From Apus apus (lineage: Eukaryota > Chordata > Aves > Apodiformes > Apodidae), in assembly GCF_020740795.1 (NCBI RefSeq), contig NC_067291.1:20428780-20492779 (forward strand): 64,000 nucleotides of DNA, given 5' to 3'. The translations under genes were made by a program, and so were the position numbers. The notes beneath the pieces were generated by a model that had not been told where the DNA came from, searched no databases, and worked only from the letters and a program-made list of their open reading frames with translations. Positions 11,101 through 23,100 of this stretch are shown here, piece after piece; position 1 is the stretch's first letter; every line of letters begins with the position of its first letter.

Positions 11101-14100
11101 ATCACTTGGACTGCTCTTCTAATTATATGAAGTGCAAAGAAACCCGATTCTAGAGCATTGTGTGCTAAAATATAAGGCAAAATAGGGAGAAGGTGAGATG
11201 TGAAGCTGTGGTGGATGGGCGGGTGTCACGGGGCAGGGGGGATGTCACAAATGTTCCTCCGTGAGCTGCCACGTTTGTGCCTGAATAACAAGTCTCCGTT
11301 TCCCTTCTGGGGTTGGTTTCCCACTTCCTGGGAGCTGGAGAACAAGGCAGGGTTTGTCCAGGCTCTCCAGGGGGGGTCGGTGCCTCCCTCATCCCATCCC
11401 CAGCCGGGCTGTGACCTTCATCCCGCCGGGCTCTGGCACTTCCTCGCGCTGGCCAGGAAACGCTTTTCTGGAGCCTGAAATATGTAGAAGTTTGTGTTTG
11501 TTTTTCTTCTCCTTTTATTTTATTATTTCTTTTCTTTTTCCCTTCCTTCTTTTCTTTTGGAAAACTTTGGCCCCCAGCTGGGATAAACTTCCCAAAAAAA
11601 CCTTTGTGGTTTTGTAAGCTGTCCAGGAGCAAGAGGCTGGATGGGAAAGGAGCCGCCGGAGCCCGGATGCTGCTCCGTGCCTCCCGGGGTGCTCCTTCCC
11701 AGGGAACATTTTGGGATCTTGGGGTGGAAAACAGCAAGTGAGGGAGAGGTGTGGGAGCTGATCACTCTCTCCCTGCTTTAGAAAAGTCGTGTTTGCCAGG
11801 ATAAATAAGTTCCTGTGGCTCATGTCCTGCACAGAGCTGGGGCTCGGTAAGGATTTTATCCAGGCTATCACAGAAGTAGGAATATGATTGCTTCAGCAGT
11901 CCTTTTTTGCCCCGACTTTTTTCCCCCCTCACTCACCCCACAGCATCTTCCCAAGTGGTTTCTTATCCATAGGCTCCACCCCACCTGTGTTTCCAGGTCC
12001 CTCAGCCCTTTCATACCCCATGTGCCACTTTTCCCCTCTTTACCATCCACTAAAAAGCGGATGAATGTAGGAGGGGTTGGTTTGATGGCATCCTCCCGTC
12101 AGAGGCTTGCTCTTGTTCAGCTGCTTATTTTGCTTAAAAATGCTGGATCCTGGCTGGAAAAAAAAAGCTGGGATCAAGGCTTGACTCAGTCTTCTTGATG
12201 CTGCATAATGAGATGTGAAATAACTCTCCTGGATGAGCACCTGCCATGGTTACCCACCCATCTCTGCACCCGAAAGAGACTTTTTCCGCCTCTCTGAGTT
12301 TCCTAAAAGCCCCTCGAGTTGAGAAAAAAGCCTGCAATATTTTTTGCCCTCAAGGAAACAGTATTCCAAGAAGCTGGAGGAGGCTAAAACCCCATGGCCA
12401 GGGAGCCAGGGCAGCTCTGGGGACCAGAAACACTTTGTGCTTCATCAGGATCTTTCCGCCGGCTTCGCAGGGTGGGAAGGAGTTGGGAAACAGAGTGGGA
12501 GGAAAATTGTGCTTGTTTGCATAGTTTATTGACGAGTGTGAGATTTGTGTTTCTTCTCAGCCCGTGGGCCCAGGAGAGAGTTGGTTTGCCTCCCCCAGAA
12601 GGTTTTCTGGGAGGAAAATGGTCCAAAATGGGGCCCCTGCTGGTAAGGGGAGTGTTGGTGCCAGGGATGCTTTTTCCATCATTCCTGGCTGCTCCGTGAC
12701 ATCTCTGGGATCATGTGAAGGGGCAGGAGGAGGCAGCTCCGTGGCCAAGGAGGGATGGGGACTGGTGGTGACAGCCCAGGAGACATCTGGCCTGGCTCAG
12801 TGCTTTTTTCCCAGTGGCTTGGGAAGAGGAAAGGCTCTTCCCAGGCAGTCAGGGGGCTCTAGAAAGAAGAAATCATTGAAAAGTTGAACTCCAGGGAAAT
12901 CCCAGGCACTTCCTTCCGGGCTGGAAAAAACTCAGTTGGCAGATACTGCCTCAGAAATGTTCATCTGTCTTTTGTCCTTTGTTTAGACCATGTTAGTGGG
13001 ATTAATCCTTGATATTTGTGAAATCATTCCAGTGCTCTTTACAAGTTGGTGAAACGTGGCTCTTTGCCTCTTGTCCACACACTAAGGGCAAGTGGCTTTC
13101 CTGAAACAAACTGTACCAGCCAAAAATCCCATCTTGGGCTTCCTCCCCCTCTCCCAGGTCACTGTCAGGGAGGTGGGGTGCATCCAGGGTGCAGAGGCAG
13201 AGATCTGCTCTGGCTTTTTGCAGCTCAGCCCCATTTGAGGGGGACCAAATCAGAGCAGTGCTGTGATGGAGGGTGGCTCAGCCCTGTAGGAGCTCTGCCC
13301 TGGCCTGTAGGACTTCCTGGTGTGTCCAGTATCTCCTCAGCCTGGACATTGTCCCAGTACTAACATCATCACGGCATCATACCCTTGTCCCAAGCCCCTC
13401 CCCATCTTTCCTGGAGCCCCTTCAGGCACTGGAAGGTGCTCTCAGGTCTCCCTGGAGCCTTCTCTTCTCCAGGCTGAACACCCCAACTCTCCCAGCCTGT
13501 CTCCAGAGCAGAGCTGCTCCAGCCCTGGGATTATCCTCGTGGTCTCCTCTGCTCTAAGGTCTCCCCAGCAGCCCCTTGGCCCCTGCTGAGCGTGGCCACT
13601 GCTCCTGCATCACTTGCATCTCACCATCAGAGTAGGTGCCATCGGGATCCATCCCCCCCGGCTGCTGCCCATCCATGCTGTGGGATGGAGGGGTTGGGAA
13701 CGTGACAACCTGTTTCAGAGGAACATGCTCTTTCTTCTTTTTTTTTTTTTTTTTTCCCCAGCTCAGTGCATTTATTCCGGTGTTTATTAGAGCCCAAAGG
13801 TGTTTCCTGTGGCTGGAGCCATTCCCTCAGCTTCCCTCTGCTGCTCCAGCTGTTTGTGCCATCAGCCAGATGCATAAATAAGGAGAAAACAAGCAGCTTT
13901 GCTGGTTGCTGTGGGATTTGGGTCTCTGAAGGGTTGCCAAGAGCAGGCTGAAGGGCTCTGCCCTGCTCCTTGGACTGTGTCTGTGGTTGGTGGTGATGGG
14001 CAGAAGGATCCCCACAGTGGGATGAGCATGCACAAGTTGCCCCTTCTCCTGGGAGAAGAGGGACTGATGGCTCCTCACCCTGCCCTTGGTGCCCACCACG

Positions 14101-17100
14101 GTGGGTGGCTCTGAGGCTGCTGAGGTCAGGCTGGTACAGCACCCCAGGGCTTATCAGCTTTCCACAGGGATCAAAGCCACCTCAGGACCAGGAGAATAAG
14201 CTTCTTCCCGAGGAGAAAACTCTTTTCTGTATTTTTTACTATTTCTGACTAAGTTGGGATATGTTTAACCATTTTTATTTATTTATTTACTGATGGGTCG
14301 GACCATTCATGGAAAAAAAAAATTTGATCTGAAAGAAAAAGCAGCTTCAGGATGTCAGTGGAATTTAGGATTGTGTCCCTGGCACAGTGGAGTATTTCCA
14401 GGTGGGATTTGTGCTTGTGGGCAGCTGTGGAGGGGCTTGCAGGGGTCGGGGAGGGAGGAGCAGAGCTGTCCTTCTTCTCCCCAGCCCTTGGAGGAGGAGC
14501 CACAGCTCCCGGGGCAGCAGGAGATGGATGAGGTCCCTGTGGAATTGCTGATCTTACCTTGGAGTCAGAACCATCCAAACCCTACTAGCTGCGTGGAGGC
14601 TTCAGTGGGGAGTTTGATTCTTCATTACTGACCTCGTTAGCCTGTGACGGGACGTGCAGTTTCCCCTGTCTCCTAAATACCCATAATCTGCTTTTTAGCC
14701 GTCAATATATAATCCTGACCAGAGCTCACACAGACCCCTCCCACCCCCGTGTCCATCAGCCTGTGCTGGATTTCGTGCAAACTGCCTTTTTAATTTTTTT
14801 CCTGATAAATAATCAGCTAATTCTAACACGGGAGCCTTGGAAATGGCACCATTTTAAGTGTGTCCTCGGTGCCAGCCTGCAAAATGGCTTTTCCCAGGGC
14901 TGAGGCATCATCCTCCCCATCTCTGGTGCTTCCACAGGCTGGTTGGACTGAAAATATCCAGCCAAAAAGTGTCTCCCGGCCGGTGTTCCCTTAGGAAGGG
15001 GCTGCTGGTCCCAGGGTTTCTGGATGTGGTGACTGGGAGCCGGGTGATGGGCCGTGTCTGTGACTGCCTGGCTGCTGAGGGCTCTGCCATCACCTGGCTG
15101 GAATGATTTGGTTCTCTAGAAGAAAGTAGGTGGTGATGTGGAACTACCTGAAATGGGGCTGGAGGACACGGGGGCCCTGGTAGGCAGGAACAAGCCGGGA
15201 GGAGGCTGCGGAGGAGCTGGAGGGGGCTGTGCGTTTTCCCTCAGCCTGCGGGGAAGCGGCGAGGGGGGATGGTGAATTGAATGTTTTTGCTTTCCCTCTC
15301 TGCACAGAGCTCTTGTCCAGCCAAATGAGGGACCTCCACAAGTCTAGCGTGCTGGGGAGCAAGCACAGCAGCCTGGTGAGTGTCCCGCGCGGGGCATTTT
15401 AATAAGGCTGGGAAGGAGAAACGCCGAGAAACAGCAGCCGAAGCCAAGCAACCCGAGAGCCCAACTGGCCAGCGAGGCTCTGAAGCCCTGGCATAAACAG
15501 AAACCGCTCAATTTACACGCAAAAAAATTTATAATTCATCAGTGTTTCTTGGCCCGACTTGATTTTTAAGTCAAAGCTCAGGCTGCACATGCGCCCGGAG
15601 CATCAATCCTGCAGCGATGCTGAGCCCCGACCCTCAGCCCGCTGGCGGCTGGATGGTACCACCCGGCTGCCCACCTGTGCTGCTCTCTCTGCAGGGACTG
15701 GTGCTCCAGGGAAGGACGGGATGTGCCTAAATGTTAAATCTCACCCAGCCTCGTTAGCATCAGAGCCATTGACGTGAACAAAAGCCGCGTTCAAGGTTGA
15801 ATTGAGAAGCATCCGAGCATTAGAGTGCTGGAGAGATTGGAATCAGCGTTTGTTTGGCTCTAATCTCATGTGCATGGGACAATAGGCATTTGATGACTAA
15901 TTTTTGGCAGTGCTGGGTACCTTATCAAAATATAGCTGTTTCATTTCAAGCTTTTCTTTCGGGAGTGGATTCCAGCAGCATAAAGCCTCCATACATACCT
16001 GCTTTGCTGACACACCAGGCATGCGCTGAGCAGACCCCTGCCTGCTGAGCAGATCCCAGCCTCCATGTCCAGAGGAGCCTAGGGCATGTCTCAGGGTGAC
16101 ATGGGCCTGCCCTGGCCCACCTGTGGCTCTGCCACCTCCTGATTCTGCTTTTTCCCCTCCACGGGAAAAAAAAAGTGGCTTTGGGAAGGGGTTTAACCCC
16201 CCCCTGGACCACTAGGCTCCTACATCTCCCAGTGATGGTGCTCACCAGGTGTGAAGAAGTATCAGGACCAGAGCAAGGTCATGCTCACCCCACGGGGACT
16301 TTGGGAAGGGGTTTATCCCCCCCTCCCACAAGGCTCCTACATCCCCCAGTGCTGATGTTCTCCAAGCCTGGATGAGCATCAGGACCAGAGCAGGGTTGTG
16401 CTCACCCCACAGGGACTTTGGGGACAATGGCTCTGTCCTGGAAGGGACACGGCAGTGTGCTTGGGATCGTGGCATGGCACTGGGTTGGCTAGTGGCTTTT
16501 TCCTCCAAAATAAGCCTTGCTGAGCTATTTTGATGTTTTCTTCCCTGTTCTTTGCACATGGGAGCTGTGAGGAGCGTCCCTGGGCGAGGGGAAGGGGAGA
16601 CCAGGCAGCCCTGGGCTGAGACCATCTCCTCGGGTCAGACCTGCCCAAAAGCAGCTCCTGGTTTTGGCCGGGGATGCTCCGTGTCCTTAACGGCTGGTTG
16701 GTGCTGGGGAATGTCAAAGCCCAGCACCACTGACCTTTCTGGTGGAAAATAACTTCTGCCCAGTGGCTCCCAGGGATGTGCAGGCAATGTGTTGGCTCTG
16801 GAAAGGAGAGAGGGGAAGGAACATCATGTGAGGGGGGGACATGGGTGATGGGGGGTGGGTTTCAGTTGTCTTTGTTTTTTTTTCATACAAAACTGTGCCT
16901 TGACTTTGACCAGAGAGCCCCAGGTAGGGAACGGGGACCAGAACCTCTGCAGGCACCAGGAGGAGGCAAGAAAAAAAGGGAATAACGTGATTTTTGGACA
17001 GGCACCCTGTCCTGGAGGGCCACAGAACCCCACCTGAAAGCCCCATTTTTTTTCCAGGCAAATAAGGAGTGCTGCATTTCTTTTTCCCTGTGCACTTCTT

Positions 17101-20100
17101 GGTGCAACTGTTTTGTTCTTGCCAGCCGAGCAGAACCCTGGCATTAACCCTGGGCAGAGCAACAAGGCAGGACAGTCACAATGCAAGAGCACTAGGATCT
17201 CACTGAAAACCTCTCTCAGGCCATGGGAGCTGCCACGGGCCATGGTGGTAACCCAAAGACCCCCCAAGACACCCCAAAGAGTCTCCTGCTGTGCTGGGGC
17301 TGGTGTGTGTGTGTGTGGGGGGGGGGGGGTTGTTGCCAACCCCCCCCAAATTGCCTCTTTGTGCAGGTGAAAGAAAAAATTCATTTCCCTGACGAAAATT
17401 CATTTCCCTGATGAAAGCTTTCGTGTTTGAGGCAGATTAAAAGGGGCTAAATGTAGGAAACACAGCTTTTGGGAAGGGCTTACAGTCCCCGGGAAGGTGG
17501 GGGGCACGTCGGGCTCTGCGCAGGCGCTGCCTCCGGCGCCTGTTGCCAAGACTCCCGATGCTTGAAAAGATGCATTTAAAAATAAACACACTGAGACAAG
17601 AGCTGGGTCCTGCTGCTGCTGGGAGGCACAGCCCCGAGCTGCCAGCATGGCAGAAAAGCCTCCAAAGAGGAGCTGAGCGTTTTGCTTCTTGGTTCTTTTG
17701 CTGTTGTGTTTTTTTGTTGTTGTTGTTTGGCTTTTTTTTGGGTATTTCCCCCCTCTTTTCCAGTGCCATTCCCAAGGGATGTGGGTGCTGTGGGTGCAGG
17801 CCAGATCCCCCAGCTCCACAGCATCCACTGCTGGGGGCTGTGGGGCAGGTACCAGCCCAGGACCCAGAGAAAAACCTGTGAAATAAAAAGTTGTGGGGGA
17901 GTTTTTTGTTGTTGGGTCTTTTTGGATATTTTTTGGTTGTTGGTTTTAAATGCAATTGCTTTCCAGGCTGCTCCGGGCCTGAAAAACCCATTTCAAAGGT
18001 TATTTCCTCACTCTGTGAGAAGCAGGAGCTCAATGGCTGCCCAGGATGGGCAGCTCTGACCCACAGCAGCTCCTTGTCCCTGTGTCACTTGGGCCAGCGT
18101 CTCCAGTCCCTGCTCTGGTGCAGCCCGTGACACATGATGTGATAGTGCAGCTCCTGGGAGAGACAGGGCAAAAAAATCATAGACTGAGACTGGTTTGGGT
18201 GGGAAGGGACCTTCAAGACCATCCAGTTCCAACCCCCTGCCATGGGCAGGGACACCTCCCACCAGCCCAGGTTGCTCCAAGCCCCATCCAACCTGCCCTT
18301 CAACACTGCCAGGGATGGGGCAGCCACAGCTTCCCTGGGCAGCCTGGGCCAGGGTCTCACCACCCTCACAGCACAGAATTTCTCCCTCAGATCTCATCTC
18401 AATCTCCCCTCTTCCAGCTTGAAACCCTTCCCATCATCCCATCCAAGCTTGAGATTTTAGGTCATGCTCTTCCCCTCAAGCACTTAAATAAGTAAAACTT
18501 TGCAATCAGCCTTAAAACAGCAGAGCAGAAGATCTCTCTGCTGGTGTCTGTTCCCTGAGCTTGATGTTGATGCTGAGTGTTGTCATTGGGAATGTGATCT
18601 ATTTTATTGTCTCTTTTCAAAGTCCTTTTTAAGACTCTCCTATTTCATGTGAGTTCTGCTCAGCCTAAAACAAGGGAGGGGTTTTGTGTTGAAAGGAAGA
18701 AACAGCATCCAAGAGTAATGCAGGATTAGAATGAACCTTGGAAATGGTGGCACGTTAGTCTGGATCTAGAGATGGATGGCAATGATAAATCAATAATAGT
18801 CTTTTTAATGCCTCTGAGCTGTTGGCAGGGAGGGGATGGAAAAGTAAAAATGCCCGTTAGCATCAGCAGAATGGAGAGAGTTGCTCAAAAAGCAAGTTTC
18901 ATAAAAATTACATGTTGTAGGAATGCAGCTGCTGTGGATAAGAGCTGCCAGCACTGCTGGAGGTGGCACAGCACAGGGTGCTGGGAATTTGATGGGAGCC
19001 GGGACTGACTGGGGCTCCAGGGGCCTCTGTGACTTCATGTGTGCACCAGGAGCTAAAACCAGCAGAGATTTTTTATCTTCCTGCATCCTCTGTCTTCCCA
19101 GAGGGCAGCCAGCATGGCACAGCCCTTGGCTGGGGGGTGTCACAAGCACCCTTGAATTCACCCCCAATTTCTTCTTTTTCTCATTTTCCTGTTGTAGAGC
19201 AGAGGGGAGGGTGTTCATGGGGGGGAGATCATGTCCAATGAAAACAAGAGGTTCCAAAAGGACACAGCGTTGCAAAATTTAAGTTAAAGAATTTGCAGAC
19301 GAGGAGAGAAAGGCAAAACAAATAATAATACAAATATGGGAGAAAACAGCCCAGGAGTCTGAGATGCTGCTGCTGCTTTCCATGGTTGCTGAAAGGGCGA
19401 CCGAGCAAGGGTGGAAATGCAAGGTGAAAACCAGCAAATGCAAGATTCCTCTGTCCCTTCCTTATCTTCAAAGGAGACTCAGCTCCTGGCTGGGCCAGGA
19501 AATAGGATGTTTGTCCAGGGCTGGACTCCAGCGAGTCCCTCCGAGCCCGGAAGCCCCGGGGAGCCAGGGGCTCTGCAAAGGCACATGTGGAGGGAAAACA
19601 AGTAAATAACTGAGTTATTTCCTGTTTGAAACTGCACCTTGGGAGTGCACGGGCAGCAGGAGGGGAGATTCTCATCCTCCTGGCTGAAAAGTTCAACTTA
19701 TTTTCAGCAATTTCCCATCATAAAATGATGTTCCATGGGAAAACATGTTTTCCTGGGAAGACTCCCCACAGGCAGCCCTGCTTGCAGCCTAAGGCTGGTG
19801 CATCACCCTTTGCCTGTTTTTCATTGACTTTCTTCTTCCAGACATCCTTAAGGTCCCTTGGTGGCCTTGTGCTCTTGTGTCCATCCTTCAGGAGCAGCCA
19901 GGTGCCAGGGAAATCCATCTCGATTGGATCCATGGTGTCCCCATGGGCTCAGTGCCACCATGGGCTACCAGCAGAAACCAAAGGGCTCCTGCTTCCTTCC
20001 TCTATCCCCTGGATGCTTGGAAGCCCCATGAGATGACACTGGCTTCAAAGAGAAGGTTTAAGTTGAAAAAGAAACAGAGGAATAAATAATACAATTTAAT

Positions 20101-23100
20101 TAAAAAAAAAAATAAAGCTGGCATCTGTTTGGAAACTCCCAAGTTTTCATCAATCCAGAACTGAAACATCCCTCATGAACAGCATGACTTGGTGGGAAAC
20201 AGGTGATTTTTCTCCTTACCCAGAGAGTATTTCTGGGATGTTATTTGTAGGGAACTCCTCCTGCAGGGAAGGGGCAGCCCAGGGGTGGGCAGATCCCAGC
20301 AGAGCCAGCAGCACCTCCACGTGCCAAACCTGGAGGTGTAAACAGCCCCGTGGAGCACGACGCTGCTTTTCCCAGGATTCTTTCCAGCTGGAGAGCACAA
20401 GCTCTGCCAGAGCACCAGACCTGAAGCTGCTTTGACATTGGACTTTTCCTGCCCACCCACTCCTGGAGCTCCCTGCTCTGGTGACAAGAGGAGCAGCCCA
20501 ACCAGCCAGGGGAAGGGGCAAAGGTTGCTGAGCTTTTGAGTTTTCAACCCCAAATCCCCCACCAGTGTAAAATGGTCCCATCAGCTGCTTTTCCCTGCTC
20601 CCTCTCCAGCCAAAGGCTGATGCTGGAAACACCCCCCTGAGCCCCCCAGCTCTCACATTTGAACAGGAGCTATTTTCACTCTGGGAAAACCTCCCCCAGC
20701 TGCCAGAGCCTGAAATCTTCAGGAAAAATCTCATCCAGGAGCCTCCTGCTGCACAATGACAGCCCCGAGTGCCTCACCAGGGATTTTTCCTGCCTGCCTG
20801 TATTCCCAGAGGCTGTTGACAGGAAATACTGACTGAGGTTAACGGAAAGAAACCTGGGATTTCTCCAGCAAAACAGGCCCTTGATCTTAATCCTTCCTCC
20901 TGGCATGGCAGGGGCTGCCCAGAGATGTGCCCAGATTTTAGGTGGAAGAATAAAATAGGGAAAGCTGGGGGGGAGGGAAAGAGGGATGCAGAAGTGCTGG
21001 GGGCCTTTCACCTTCCAGCCTGGGGACTGCTGGCAGCTCCCTGCAGCCAGGATGCTCCCAGTGGATGCTGGTGGGATGGGAAACAATTGGGATTTTGGGT
21101 GGGATGTGGGGTCAGAGCAGCACAGCAGGACCTTTGCACAGGACTCTGGCTGTGGGCAGGTTTCCTGCAGGCCAGGTGTCAGATGCTGTGAGGATAGATT
21201 GGATATTGGGAATGATTTCTTCCTGGAAAGGGTTGCCAGGCCCTGGCCCAGGCTGCCCAGGGCAGGGGTGGAGTCCCCACAATGGAGGGGTTTCCAAGCC
21301 CTGGAGATGTGGTGCTGAGGGACACGGGTCAGCAGTGACCTTGGCAGAGCTGGGGAAACAGTTGGGTGATCTTCAAGGTCTCTTCCAGCCCAAAAAATTC
21401 CATGATTCTATGACTCTCTCTCTTGCTCTTGCCAGTGCCCTCAGTTCTGCACATGCAGCTGCAGCACTTGGACTTGGTGTGGGAATTCCTGTCCCTGGGA
21501 AGTGTTGAAGGCCAGGCTGGATGGAGCTTAGAGCAGCCTGCTCTAGTGGAAGGTTTCCCTGCCCATGGCAGGGGGGTGGATTGGATGGTCTGGAAGGTCT
21601 CTTCCAACCCCAGCCAGGGTGTGATTCCATCAGGCTGTGGGTTACCCCCAGAGGGGACAAAGCAGAGGAGCACAGCCCGCAGCCCCCCCGCCTCAGCGCT
21701 CTCCTTCTGCCCCGATGCCTTCACGTGGCCCAGACCAACCCACTTCCAAGTCATTGCATTAAAAGCCTTAATTCCTTTGTCACACGGGCACGAAGTGGTC
21801 GCCCTGCGTGTGCTGCTTCGTGCTGAAGGGGAGATCAGCATAAATTTTGCAACAGGCGCCAGCCTCTCGGCGCCTCTCCCGAGCTGCCCCTCGCCTTGAT
21901 ATTTTGTAAAAGAAGCCCCCAAACCCTGTTTTTTTGCAGGTTTTTTTTTTTTCCCCCTCAAGTGCATTATATTGGCAGGCCAAAGCACGGGCTGGAGGCT
22001 GGAAAGCAACCGGGGGGTTGGGAAGGGAGGTACTTTGGGGAGTCTCAAGGCTGTCTCTCTGGCCGGCAGATGTCATGGCGCCCGCAGTACCGCAGCTCCA
22101 AGTTCCGGAACGTCTACGGGAAGGTGGCCAGCCGGGAGCACTGCTTCGATGGCATCCCCATCACCAAGAACGTCCACGACAACCACTTCTGCGCCGTCAA
22201 CGCCCGGTTCCTGGCCATCGTCACCGAGAGCGCCGGCGGCGGCTCCTTCCTCGTCATCCCCCTGGAGCAGGTGAGGTCCTGGGGGAGATGGTGCCCGTCC
22301 AGAGCGGGTCCCGAAGCACGGATGGGTGCTCCTTTTCATAAAGGCATGGAGGGACAGGACAAGGGGGGAATGGCTTTAAACTGGAAGAGGAGAGATTGAG
22401 GTTAGATGTCGGGAAGGAATTCTGGGCTGTGAGGGAGGTGAGACCCTGGCCCAGGTTGCCCAGGGAAGCTGTGGCTGCCCCATCCCTGGCAGTGTTGAAG
22501 GGCAGGTTGGATGGGGCTTGGAGCAGCCTGGAATGGTGGGAGGTGTCCCTGCTTATGCAGGGGTGGGACTGAATGGTCTTTAAGGTCCCTTCCAACCCAA
22601 ACCAGTCTCAGTCTGTCATTCTAAATTTCACACCCTAGACAGCCTGAGAGGGAGAACACGGTTGTGTACCCACCTTTATCTTTGGAAAACCCCTTTTGCC
22701 CAGGGCACTGCTGGAGTCCCCATCCCTGGAGGGGTTTCAAAGCCCTGTAGATGTGGTGCTGAGGGACATGGGTTAGTGGTGGCCTTGGCAGGGCTGGGTC
22801 AATGGTTGGACTGGATGATCTTCAAGGGATCTTCAAGGTCTTTTCAAACCCAAACAATTCAATGATCCTACGACTCTGTCTCTTCCTCATACAATCTTCA
22901 GTTCCCAGAAGTTCAGGAGCCATCCTGTGGGACCACGCTCAGGGTGGGACGTGGTGCCTGGCCAAGTGCTGGTCCCCAGGGCAGACACAGAGTTGTGTCT
23001 CCTGGAGAAAAAACCCATTAGCAGTGACCTTGAACATGACACAAACATCACCTTGGCTTTGCTCCTGAAACCAGAGCAGCATTTGGGATCCAGTGGGGTG

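Larger units (their letters stand above)
4618..22069 (+). other. CORO2B: CORO2B intron 1
   Basis: This intron is 17.45 kb, from donor GTAAGG to acceptor CCGGCAG. It holds CR1 fragments (7461, 9430, 13371, 18175, 21193, 21490), a 31-bp minisatellite (10250), a two-copy repeat of about 124 bp (16174), poly-pyrimidine and GT tracts, and the candidate exon at 15308. Sequence around 8930-9080 and 15750-15960 is non-repetitive and may be conserved regulatory DNA. Nothing else was recognised. Confidence 0.85.
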
